From assembly GCA_026874595.1 (NCBI GenBank), contig CM049313.1, positions 69,868,659-69,932,658 of the forward strand: 64,000 bases of DNA, written 5' to 3'. The position numbers and the translations under genes are program-made. Under the pieces are notes generated by a model, which was given only the letters and a program-made list of their open reading frames with translations, had not been told where the DNA came from and made no database searches. The stretch is from Sipunculus nudus. Its lineage: Eukaryota; Annelida; Sipuncula; Golfingiida; Sipunculidae. Positions 35,828 through 46,984 of this stretch are shown here, piece by piece. Each line of letters begins with the position of its first letter. Position 1 is the stretch's first letter.

Positions 35828-38800
35828 GTAATAACAATTAGAATTACATAATCATTTAATCATTACAAAATTTAAGATAAAAGCAAATTCTGAATTGGTG
35901 AAAACAACACCAGTAACATTTTCACTGTTTTCAACAAATTAGTCCAGTTCTTGTCACATGTGCTGCAACTGTATGTCATTACTTAATATTTCATTCTCAT
36001 ATCTTACCCCTTCAAGCCACTCACCTTATGTTTTGAACAGACGATGCAATACTGTTCATAACTTCCTAAAAATTGTAAAATAAACAGCTTGTACATTTCC
36101 TATCTTGCGCTGTTGTCTCATTAGAAATAATATAGCTCATTTTCCTTCTAAGTCTAATCGTAAATTCTTATTCAATGAATTCAGTTTAATTCACTGATAT
36201 GGGACTATTAATGGGACACGAAGAAATCTAACATATTAACCGATTCAGATCATCATAATATTATCAATGCATGTATAAACATTAAAGATTAGATCTGTTG
36301 TTAGGTCTGTGGGTAGGTTTCCGCTACATGTCACCTGTAGTTTCGTATGTGGTCTGATCCATAACGCTGAAAATTCCAATAGACTTACGTGGTGAGTTAA
36401 TTGAACATTGTATTTACAAGATGTTATAGCAATATTAATGTTGCAAATGAACTCGAACTGCATATAATTTAACGTTTGAGAGAGTAATTTTATATTTAGT
36501 GAGACTGCGATAACAGTATAAACGTACAAGATTTTTTGTTTAACTCGATCAGTTTCAAACGTTTAAAATCATGGAATTTTCTCTTTTTTATAATTAATAT
36601 GTAAGCAAAATAGCAATATATATGGTCTTAATTAAACATTATAAAAAAATATTCTTTATTTTCTTTTTTAGTATTATCGTTTACAAAGCATTATTATCTT
36701 AGTGAAAATCATTATATATGTAAACCTGAAAATCTTTATGATGGTCTGATAAAAATGCTAGACATTAATAAAAAAAAAACATTTTTTACAATACTGTTCT
36801 TGCAGCCACAGACTTGACTCCTGAGCATCCCCGGTGGATGGGTGCCTGGTGGCTGGGCTACATTATCTGTGCGTGTATGTTGGCCCCGCTCTGTCTCATG
36901 ATGTTTACGTTTCCTCGGACATTCAATCAACAAAAGAATCCAGAACCCCTGGAAGAAGTAAAAGACAATCTGGAAGACAAAAAACAATCTGCCATGAAGA
37001 GTATGATGTCCGACTTTAAAGGTACATATCGGCACGTAAAATAGTATTAATTATATAAACACACGCCTGAGCCTGAAATGTTTATGAAATGGAAGGGACT
37101 CCAGAGAATATCAGAGGTCAAGGGGCAGAGCACAGGAGTCAACCTTGGGAGGTCGTGAGTTCAAATCTGGCCGAGGAGCAGCGAGATTTTTTTTTAATTT
37201 TTTTTTTTTGTGGAGGTGACCACCTCCATTTTTTTATGCTAACTTAACTAAGTATATGTACATTTGCAGAATTCCATTCCAGTTTTTGGACTACGTGACA
37301 GGGCAGTATCACACGCTTCCTCTCATTTTTTTTCCTGGCGTTGTCCCCATTGCTTGATCATACTAAAGAGGAATCCCCGAAAGGCGCACCAGTTTCGTGA
37401 GTGAAACACGGCCGTTGGGCACGACTTTCCCAATAAGCCTGCAGAGCGCTTACTCTGGGTGTGGGCCGGCCAAGAAAAATCTCACCGCCTCAGCCGAGAT
37501 TCGAACTCGGATTTTAGACCTGCGCTCTACCCCTGAACCACAGAAGCCCGTCTCCCGACCAGGGGTTAATGGGAAGGCTGGGTCCAATAGCCGTGCATCA
37601 ATCAAGAACGAGTGCGTCTTTTGGGGTTCCTCAGTGTAATGAACCACCAATGGGTTGATTACATATGCAGGACTTGCAGGTGTGATAGGCACAGGGCCTG
37701 GGTGATAACAAAATAATAATTAACTAACAGGAAGCGGTCTTTGCTATCGCCCTGTCATGTACATACTCTGCAGACGTTCATACTTCGAATATATTGTAAA
37801 AGACACTATAAGAATGAAGCCGGTTTTCTCCACACCAAAAACTACATTTTAAGATTTTTTGATTACCTATGTATAGTGTTATTTGCATGACCTTTAAAAA
37901 ACCCAAACCAGAAATGTGTAAAGCAGATGGAACCATTGGCCAATCCTGTCTGTTTCGGTTAAGTTACGGGATAAAGAGCATGCTAGTGTAGACTTTTATC
38001 AATTTGTTACATATTTCATGAAAGTTTTTTGGTATTTGACGCCTGTTTTTTTAGATGTATTTCCATTGCTCATTACAATGAATCCACTTTAAGTCTTAAC
38101 AGTCAATATCAAATTTAAACGTACCGATTGACTTTAATTGACTGGATATCTCCATATTTCCCATTGATATCTTGATTTGATTTTGTGAAAGCTGTCAAAA
38201 TAGAATCCAAGTCAGATTTTTAAACATATTCAAAGTTCATTGTATTACTTAAAATATGTTAAATCGAGTTAATCCTTTACGACAGTAATCTTGAATCTCA
38301 AAGCAGTTTAAATAGTATGTTTAAAAATAATGATTTTTGTTTTTTTTTCTCTGCAGACCTACCTCGCGCCGTCTTGCGGCTGTTGCGGAATATGGTTTAC
38401 ATGCTGACCACTATTGCGTTCTGTGCTGACGCAATGCAGTATGGGTATTACACGTTCGCGCTTAAATACCTGGAGGTACAGTTCCAGCAGTCTGCGTCAA
38501 TGAGCAGTGTTTTCGGAGGTAATTGTTGTTTTCCCCCATCAAAATTGGCAAAGTACTGCTTTAACCTATTTGAATAGTTCGTGAAGGTCGTGAAGTAAAT
38601 TATTTTAGTTCGAACCAAATGTTTCATCCTTTATCGCCTGAGTGTTATCACTATTCTGTAATGGTCACATATTGAACCAAACTATGGACGTTTCATATTT
38701 ATTTCCAGACGACAATGGGCACCCATGTCATAGGTGGAATGGGCTATATCTTTGTTATTGAAACACAGCTGGGGTAAATTTATAAGCATCCCAAACACAT

Positions 38801-41800
38801 CATTGGTCGTTTAAAACTTCCCAAGCTTTATAATATTCGGTATAATCAGGATAAAACCAAATAAATTGTTGTACTCTACATCCTTTTCATCGCCATTTCG
38901 CCTCTGACACCTTGCGCCCCTGAAGTTCAGTTAAGCGGCGTTTGGTGGCGCTGTATATGATGCCTGGCGAACTCAACCTCCAGGTCCTCGAGACAAAATT
39001 AGTCTAGCTCTAGTTGGCTCTTGTCAGTTTGCCCAGGGAAAGCTCTTGTTTGAATGCTTAGTCTAAGCTAAAACTAATATTGTTAGTCATTTTAATTAAT
39101 ATGTGACCAATGAAAGACAATGCCAGATACTCGTTTTGGACAATAATGGGGGCCATTTTGATTCTCTGTATTAAGGCCAGAAAATAAAGATGCACAAGTG
39201 TCCATTTTACCTTAAGACATTTTCTCAGGGAAATGTTTTATATCATAATTTACCTTTAATGTTGCCTATAGAGGTCCATGTTATTCAGAAAATTCTAATG
39301 TAGCTTTGTGTCCTCCATACAGCTATGTGCCATATTTATCGTTTATTTATCCTAAATTGCGCCCCTGTTGCGCATCGAATTTTATTATAACTGATTCAGT
39401 GAGACTTCATTCAAATGGTTAATACATCAACCGATGACTGTTTCCCAGTGGGAAGCTAACACCGGCGTGTCTGTTTTGATCTTCAGCATGAGACGGACAG
39501 CACTGTGTTTATTGAAACACTTGCCAGGCTTTATACCTTGCCAATAATTGTCTGTATATAGTTCAGCGTTGTCAGACATCACAGTACATGAATTTAATTT
39601 TGAAGATGTTCACAGATAATTGGACAAATTTCAAATAATAGTGAAATGGAGAGATCACAACTGTAAACAATTCCGATTCTAAATATAACCAAATAGAATT
39701 AAGTCTAAAAGTAAAAAGAAAATGAAAAATTGGATACTTCAAGTAAACATGGAACTTATACTATCAATCTGCATACAAACAGCCATGTATGTATATATCA
39801 TACACAAACATTTATGTATAAACACATTCTTTTGTGTTATTTGATGGTCAGTGTAGTCCTGCCAGGACCCGCATCGACAAGGCTGCCCGCAGGTGGTGGA
39901 ACCCCTGTCCCTCAGCACTGCTTTAAGCAGTAAAAGAGCAAACCACCCATGTATATAACGGATACCCAATTATCGAAAGACCACAATAATTAGATAAAAA
40001 TATTAATATTATTATTTGGACTAAGGCATCACTCCACACTAATCTACAATACAACAATATCATGTATGTCATTTTAAAATGTCAAATTAAATTAAATTAC
40101 GACAATGAGTATCAATTGCAAGTACAAATACTGAAAAAGGAATAAATAGTAAAAATTATTATATGAGTGATAGTTTAATAAATGAAATGGGAAATATTTA
40201 ATCACAGTCCAATATGCGTACACATTTGTCGTTATTTGCCTTCTTACCCGATACAAAATCTTGCTATGGACAAAAAGTACCAGCAGAACGGACACGTATA
40301 GTGATTGCCCTGTGCTATATATCATTGTTTTTGACTGTCTTGTGCAGAGATAAAACTAGAATACGGGTAGTCGACAAGCGACTACGTGTATCCACCAAAA
40401 TCAGAGTAGGACGGGTGAAGTGAGGCATGGATTAAGTGGCAAGGGGAAATATAGTTAGATGTGTTAAAAATTAGCATTGAATACCTGCCACGTAAACATG
40501 ACTGTAGTTTGCGCCACCTGTAATTTGACCGAGAAACTATCAAATATGTATACACATGCAAAATTTCAGGTGAAAAAGTCAAACCACTTCCGAGATATGA
40601 GTGATTTTATCCCACAGCAGACAAACAGATGAACACGGTGCAAAAATGGTTGCAGGTGGCGCCACCAGTTTCTTGTGTGATAAAGAGCTATGTGAGATCC
40701 TTACACATGCAAAACTTCAGGAAGATACATCAAACCAGTCCGGAGATTTAAGCATGGACATCTGCAGCTTGAACGTGAATGTAGGTGGCGCCACCTGTCA
40801 TAAAATCAAGAAAGCTATCAAGGATGTATACACATGCCGAATTTCAGGTGAATTAGTCAAACCACTGCAGAGATATGAGTGATTATAACTCAAGGCAGCT
40901 GAACAGATGGACACTGTGCAAACATGGTTGCAGGTGGCGCCACCATTTTTGTGTATGTTATAAAGCTATCCAAGGGCTACATTTGTACAATTACTTTTCC
41001 TGATTGGTCAAACGAGTCCGAAGATATGTGGGTTAATGTGTCAAAACAGACGCACAGACGGACGCACTGGAGAGAGGAAAGGTCAGAGGTCAACGCCAAT
41101 TGGTTATGCACCAGTTTACATGTGACTCGATAATTGGTGTAAGTTTCGGAAAAATCAGTTCAGCAGTCTCAGAGGAGTTCTCCGGAAACGAAATTGGCGG
41201 CGGCGGGGGAACCCGGTCAAAAACATAGTATCCGCAAAACTTTGTTTTGGCGGATACAATTATCATTTGGCTGGGCAAAACACGTTATTATCTTATATCA
41301 GATAAATACCCATTTAAAATTTATACCTTTGTACACTTTAATATTTTAATATTTGTCAATACACTTGTTTCGTTTTACATACGGTCTATATTTGCAGTGT
41401 ATGCTAGAAATTGCAGCAACGGGAGCACGGCTGGAATAATAACAGGGGACTAAGTTCCTGTCTGGACACATTTTAATGAATTCAGGTCAGTCACATACAT
41501 CGGTTGTGAAAATCAGCTCATGAATTTTGTCACAACCAAAGTCTGTGACCGAACTGAATTCATTGAAATTCTTAATACAAGTACTATTCCCCTGGTATTA
41601 TCCGATCTTGCTACAAGCTTGCTGTAATCTCAATCACACACCAAAACAGCAAAAGACTGCATCTTATAACTTACAAGTGTACTAAAACCATTAAACATAA
41701 GACTACAAAAATATGAATTCATTCACCAGGCACCTCGATTCTTGTCTAGCTGAGTAGACAAGTATAATTGCAAGACATATATAATCCACTGAGTCTATAG

Positions 41801-44800
41801 TAAAACGTGTTCTTGAGAAATCCGAGAAAACTATCGGCACATAAAGTTCAATGGTTGTAAGACCCCAGCAACAGTGCATGGTAAGCAACGGCAACACAGT
41901 TTAAACACAAATGTTCGATAAGCTGGTGCACCCTATCCGCAGCTGATGTTTTTCACGGGAGAAAAGAAGGCTAATAATTCCACAAGTCAGGCATACCTCT
42001 GGTGATATCAGCATGACGTCATATATCTGAAAGAGCCTTCATTCGAGTTAATATAAAATTCTAATTTTCGTGTAAATCCCGGTACTTCTCTTAATTCAAC
42101 TCTACGTCTTTTCTTGGCTGGAGTATACACAGCTGTGTCGGTGATAGCAGATAACTGAAGAGTTTAAAGCAAATATACTGCATGGCCACATCCTCAAAAA
42201 CCCCAAAACAACACACTGGCACCGGCACCGTTCCATCTCTTAGCGTAAGGCCAAAAAAGTATGGTTCTCAGGCACTGCATTTTCAGAAACCAGTCCGGGC
42301 GGGTGGTATTTTATTTTTGACCTTTTTTGTATGTTTCGAAAAAAATGTCATATCATCAGAGAAAAAGCATAATAATAACATTATTTTGCTAAACAGGTAA
42401 AAGAAAGACTAAAATTGTATTATTTATCTTCTTGAAAGATAAATATCAAAATCAAATTTTTTTTTATGTGGGGATTTAAAATTGACGCGGACGGTGCTTG
42501 AGAACCATACCTCTTATGTTATTTTGGCCAAAGGTTACACACATATGCACTAACGAAAAGTGAAATTCCACTCTCGGAGCCAGAGGATGTTTCCATGTAT
42601 ATTTTTGCTACCGATTCATCTTTTCTGTTTTCTTTCGAACACAAGGATTGCCTTATTAATTCATGCTGAGAATGAATAAAAATAGATCTACGAAAATCGC
42701 CTAATCTAATGGGTCCAATCTAGTCAAACAACATTGGGCTCATCTTCAATCCATCTATCACTAAATCCTACATGTGACATGATGTGCTAGGCACGCTGTT
42801 TGATTTAACTCACAAATAGCTGACATGCATAATTGTATGAAAAGTAATTTTAATTACCTTATAATGTTTAATAAGGTTTTCTGCCTAACATTGCCCTGAT
42901 GTGCGCGTCCGTCCTATCCGGAGCTGTGTTTTCAAGGATGAAGAAGCACACCGTGTTCATCTACTCCCTCATCATAACCATCCTGGCTAACGTCTGCATC
43001 CTTCTCATCGCCGGTCTCATGCTGCTACGCTGTCCAGAGGTGCCCCTGGCTGGCAGGCACGGAGACTCGTAAGTAAGAAAACGGACATATATATGACACA
43101 AGTAAAGTGATGAACTGACATCCGATGATTGACTGGTCTGTGGTAATCAGGACTGAGATCACAAGCGTCCGTAAAAGATATATGGGTGGTCTCTCAATTT
43201 GCTAAGTTTTAAATATTTGTATTTATACAATTAGGATCTCAGTGACCATTCGCAAAGAGAATACAGGTTAATATATACCAAATTCTTAAACATGTCTCTA
43301 ATCTATTCACGTTAACATCAGTTAAGCTATATGTATGTAGAATACACAGAAAGGATATGGTGTTATATGAAAATAAGTATAAGGGAGCAATGATGAGTTT
43401 GCTGTATACGATATATACCTTTTGTAGAATTAACTTGATCACGGCCTGTAACACCAATTGTTCCTGTCCTGTCGGGAAGATAGACCCGGTATGCGGATCT
43501 GATGGTTTAGTTTACTACTCACCGTGCCACGCTGGATGCTCAGGAATTCAAGGCAACAATACGGTATACTTGTCAAAGTCTAATATATGATAAAAAGGAT
43601 GTGTATGTCTGAGAAATAAAAACAGGTACGTGCACTTTAGCTTTTTTTCGCCTGTCAATGCCCATTGATGGGCAATATTCAAATTTAATTAAAAAATGTG
43701 ATAGGTCAACATGCATGGGGTTAGATTCTATGGGCGAATAAAAAGGGTCTTTTCGGCCTAAAAAAATCTGGCAAATTGAAAGATATATGCGTTGTACCGA
43801 ATAGAAGTTCCGGAAATTGCTTCCCGCGCCGTCCTTTTTTTCAGTATACTTTTTGTGCAGCCGAGCACTCCCGGACACATGCAAAGGGTATACCTGGATA
43901 TTGACCCTCACCTTTTAGAAGGACCTGTATCCGCCCTTGAGTTCTGAATTTATACATGGATGGGAAAGACTGCCACAGATTAAAAATTCTAAAGAGCTTA
44001 GCCAGTGTGTGTACTCTGGAGTTAATGCTAAGTTTTGTAACATAAACTCTCAGTGTTGTAATTATCTCTGTCAGTACATTGCTGTTCCTTGCGGAGGTAT
44101 ATCCTTCTCGGTGTTTGATTTGCTACAGATGAAAACTTCGATCACACAACCAATGGACCTGTTCCCGTAAATATGAGCCTTGATTTCCGAATATCAATTA
44201 CCTTTAATCAACATATATAGAATTTTAAACAATCGAATTTTCAAATTGTCACAGGACTTCAGCGACTGTTCCTGTATCCCTGATGGTCTGGCGTCACGTG
44301 GTCTGTGCCCGAGCACCTGCGGGTATTTGATCCCGTACATCGCTCTTGGGCTTGTGTGGGCGGTGACACGAAGCTTCTACGTTGTGCCACTCATTCTTGT
44401 ATTCATGCGGTACGTTCAGGCTTCACAAGTTCCCTTTGACCGTTAAGGTGCTGGGATGAGTTGCATTAATATTTAGACTCTAGTCATAAATGATGAAAAT
44501 GTAAACTCAGTACGGAATATTGATCAGCGAAATTGCTTGAAACACCAAGGTCCGTGCGCCAAGAATGCCATCATGCCCAGTTAGTATTTGCATGTTATTA
44601 AATATCAAACACCAGTTAGCTTGGTGAAAAGGAGTCGCTTTTTAACCATCAACAATAGAACATGCTATTAGCAGTCTTAACTCTGAAATTCTGAAAGCCG
44701 CAGCACATATGGCACACTTGGAAACTATTAGTTAAGCTCGCTGGAGATTCACCCTATCGTATCAGACGCGATCAGTTCCACCTTCCGTTCAAGATTTAAC

Positions 44801-45712
44801 AAAATACAGATTCACTTAAATAACCCTATATAACAAGGGAATAATTAGATGAGTTCAAAGTTTGGTCCAGTGATGTGGTACCCTTGTTGGCTGTCTGTCT
44901 GTTGAAAACTCAGTGAAGGACTGGTCGAATTATACATTGCAGGAGCGTCAAGGAAGAGAGAGACACGTCTCTCGGTTTATCTGTTATGAGCTTCATAGCT
45001 TGTGTTTTTGGTGAGTTGAAGTGGCAACGGTTAAAATCAGGCATATCAGAAACTCTTTACCTCGTTTGCTAAATATTTAAACGGATTATCAAGATTAAAA
45101 CTAATTATGTGATGATCCCCCATTTCTTCTATTATTTTACACTGTAAACCGTATTTCTTTCACTGTTTGAAAATATGGATAAACAAGAGCTGGGTCGTAC
45201 AAAAAGATCCGTATTCATAACATTTTCATGGCGTTTTAAACTTGTTTCGCAAATACAAATGATATTACCAAAATTTTAACGTTTAAATATTTCATACCCG
45301 TGTAGTATTCCCGGCACCAATTTTTTACGGGAAAGCCATTGACGACACATGCCTGCTGGCGATATCTGGTGCTGGTAGCGGTGGTAAGGGAGACTGTCAG
45401 TTGTACAGCCGGAGTGGAATTCGTTACATCATCCACGGCATCACTCTGGCCTTCCAGGTCTTGGCCGGGGTCATCTATGGAGGGGCGAGCATTCGGGCGT
45501 GGCGGAATGAGATAAAGGCAGACAGAAAAAGGAAGACCCTGAGCGAAATAGAAGCCAGAGAAGTTCAGCTCAAGCTGATGTGCCGAACGGAACTAGACGG
45601 TGCAGCTCAAGAGGCAAGATCCCTTCATTCACCAGCGGGAGACGAAAACGGTCGATTGAATATGGGAGGCGAAGATCCAGCTCATATAGAGGAAGGACTT
45701 CTGTCAAAATAA
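35131..45712 (+). CDS. Solute carrier organic anion transporter (SLCO/OATP family)
   Basis: Eight coding exons: 35131-35827, 36806-37021, 38357-38518, 42876-43068, 43428-43563, 44255-44409, 44943-45010 and 45306-45712. All have GT-AG borders and matching phases, giving 2034 nt (677 residues). OATPs are plasma-membrane, sodium-independent carriers of bile salts, conjugates, hormones and toxins. Supporting motifs are the family signature [12 protein letters not shown] (exon 2), a Kazal-like cysteine loop [20 protein letters not shown] (exon 5), CSCIPDG (exon 6), and [17 protein letters not shown] with GDCQLYSR (exon 8). Exon 1 carries TM1-3 and a long loop. The segment normally between exon 1 and exon 2 (TM4, ending in a YVD block) was not found in the 978-bp intron. 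Ligands cannot be predicted. Confidence 0.9.
36806..37021 (+). CDS. SLCO exon 2 (OATP signature)
   Basis: It starts after TTGCAG at phase 1. [12 protein letters not shown] is the OATP family signature, followed by a TM and a charged loop rich in E and K. It ends AAAG|GTACAT. Confidence 0.9.
37105..37700. mobile_element. Nested tRNA-derived SINEs
   Basis: A plus-strand SINE head (37118-37195, with B-box-like GAGTTCAAATCTG) and a plus-strand SINE tail (37590-37700) flank a minus-strand SINE (about 37370-37555). The minus copy has tRNA-like boxes GGTTCAGGGGTAGAGCGC and GAGTTCGAATCTC. All three match the SINE at 56830-57105. They lie in SLCO intron 2. Confidence 0.65.
38357..38518 (+). CDS. SLCO exon 3
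   Basis: It starts after TCTGCAG and opens [18 protein letters not shown]. The TM carries [20 protein letters not shown]. It ends GGAG|GTAATT at phase 1. Confidence 0.85.
39846..39965 (-). mobile_element. LINE 3'-UTR fragment
   Basis: It shares GGCTGCCCGC, AGGTGGT, CCTGTCCCTCA and AGAGCAA blocks with 24440-24530 in the 3' UTR of the minus-strand LINE. It is a short truncated insertion in SLCO intron 3. Confidence 0.5.
40336..41130 (+). mobile_element. Tandem-core element, short copy (about 2 core units)
   Basis: The head begins AATACGGGTAGTCGACAAGC and continues to GAGGCATGGATTAAGTGGCA. About two 278-bp core units follow, with GGTGGCGCCACC. The tail runs from GCCACCATTTTT to ACATGTGACTCG. 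Head and tail match those of the long copy at 59320-62040. Such layouts are known for non-autonomous Helitron-like elements of molluscs; that affiliation is inference. It lies in SLCO intron 3. Confidence 0.65.
41471..41570. other. 100-nt imperfect hairpin in SLCO intron 3
   Basis: ATGAATTCAG...GTCACA...GGTTGTGA pairs with TCACAACC...TGTGAC...CTGAATTCAT across a loop of about 20 nt. It is a pre-miRNA-sized or MITE-derived fold. No expression evidence is available. Confidence 0.4.
42249..42529. mobile_element. MITE-like element in SLCO intron 3
   Basis: The left end GGCCAAAA-AAGTATGGTTCTC and the right end, read in reverse complement, GGCCAAAATAAC...GTATGGTTCTCAAGCAC form terminal inverted repeats about 280 bp apart. 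The interior is AT-rich with no ORF. Confidence 0.5.
42876..43068 (+). CDS. SLCO exon 4
   Basis: It opens [20 protein letters not shown], a loop SRMKKHTVF, then a second TM and [10 protein letters not shown]. The acceptor AATAAG has a weak pyrimidine tract. The donor is GTAAGT. Phase joins exons 3 and 5. Confidence 0.8.
43428..43563 (+). CDS. SLCO exon 5 (Kazal-like loop)
   Basis: It encodes the cysteine-rich extracellular loop with [15 protein letters not shown] and YYSPCHAGC. It ends at phase 0 (ACG|GTATAC), directly compatible with exon 6. Confidence 0.85.
43919..44170 (+). other. Small ORF with C-C-CC-C-C cysteine pattern
   Basis: An open stretch of 83 codons plus stop follows a possible acceptor (CACCTTTTAG, ending 43918) within SLCO intron 5. 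It has cysteines spaced C-x9-C-x5-CC-x3-C-x6-C, the arrangement of inhibitor-cystine-knot peptides. It opens [11 protein letters not shown] and ends QPMDLFP. No signal peptide exon was found. The only internal donor (GGAG|GTATAT) is not phase-compatible with the flanking SLCO exons. It could be a nested or stray exon, or chance. Confidence 0.25.
44255..44409 (+). CDS. SLCO exon 6
   Basis: At 155 nt it opens [11 protein letters not shown] and contains TM10. The donor is ATGCG|GTACGT. It is the counterpart of cassette exon A. Confidence 0.85.
44943..45010 (+). CDS. SLCO exon 7
   Basis: At 68 nt it encodes [20 protein letters not shown] and ends TTTG|GTGAGT. It is the counterpart of cassette exon B. 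Confidence 0.85.
45306..45712 (+). CDS. SLCO terminal exon 8
   Basis: It opens [18 protein letters not shown], then GDCQLYSR, a last TM ending IRAWRNEI, and a long charged cytoplasmic tail ending IEEGLLSK. The stop is at 45710-45712. Confidence 0.9.
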
Positions 45713-46090
45713 AATGGCATATATGACAGATGGTTTTATGCTTCAATAAGACTCTTCCGAAACAACTTGACCTGGGTCTCCATTTGATCAACTTTGGTTA
45801 AAGCGGCTGTAATTTGAATTTTAAAGATGAGATTTATTCTGAGACAGATGGATTTAAAGCGATCTGTGGTAGAGATCTTTGTCGTATAATTTACCAGGAA
45901 TGCAACGTTATCAACTTAGTTGAAAAAGTTAATATGGAGCATATTTTATTGTCCTCAGCATATATAATTCTGATATCATTTCTAATATAAAGTTTCAATT
46001 TTTAACCAATAATACAAACTATGTAACATCTCCATTATAGTAATTTGTGTGTTTATTCAACGCCACCAATTATTGCATACACCATTTGAA

Positions 46091-46096
46091 AATAAA
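46091..46096 (+). terminator. Candidate SLCO polyadenylation signal
   Basis: First AATAAA downstream of the stop codon, 379 bp after it. Confidence 0.4.
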
Positions 46097-46479
46097 TCTG
46101 AAGAAATTCCAAGTAAATTCACTTTTATAACTTTCATAGTCTAGAAGGAAAAAAAAGGAGGAAGAAGGAAATAAATTTTAACTTTTGAATAATCAATTGA
46201 CCAAATGACGCGAATATGGGTTAAAAGGATGATTCAAAGCCAGACGATCATATGAAAGAAAAGGTTCCGCCAAAAAGAATGGCGGTTATGACAGGTGCTT
46301 TTACCATCATTCTCTCTAAAATACAGATGCTGCTACGCCAATTTTGTCAAAAATAAGCTTTGGTCCAGTATGCTTTATGTGAGCAGTAAAATTGAGTTAT
46401 ACATTTTGTATTTTAAGAAAGATAAGGCTGAGATGAACATAATAGGCATCTTTGAAGCGTAAGACTGACCATGTTACGC

Positions 46480-46980
46480 TGCTGCTCAAACAGCTCCATT
46501 GACCGACTTCCTGTAAAGTACCGCGTATAAACTACAAAACTGCTGTTTTTATTAATCGCCACTTCTTTGCCTTATATCCATCATACCTGTCTGACGTGCT
46601 TGTCTGTCGGCTGGCGAAAATCTTCTGGAAGTACCTAAGTGTCATATGAAAGTGGGTGAACGTTCATTCCGTTTCATTGCCCTAAAAGTCTGGAATTCGC
46701 TTTCTACTACTCCAACAAAATCTCCGACTCTTACATTTCAACCAAATTTAAAAATTTATCTCTTTTGGCAAACTTTTGGTTATTAATATGTATCATTTTT
46801 TATCTTTATTCAGTTACAATAACTTAAGACACAGGGCTTAGGGAGTGACACAGGGAGTAGGTTTCCGTGAAATTATGCTTTGTAACTGGGTATAAGTGTG
46901 TGTGAGTCGGGCCAATCGGAAGATAGCGCTATATGAATACTATCTATTATTATTATTATTATTATTATTATTTCCTAGAA
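46480..46980 (+). mobile_element. 3' end of a non-LTR retrotransposon (L2/CR1-like)
   Basis: Remnants of an ORF2 C-terminus are readable: YPSYLSDVL (about 46577), then GERSFRFIALKVWNSL at 46655-46700, ending in a stop at 46784-46786. A 3' UTR with GATAGCGCTATATGAATACT and a (TAT)n tail (46946-46974) follows. It is 5'-truncated. Confidence 0.6.
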
Positions 46981-46984
46981 ACGC

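Noticed and set aside
37461-37552. tRNA-like gene on the minus strand
   Set aside because: A and B boxes are present but the anticodon and acceptor stems do not form, and the sequence continues as a SINE body.
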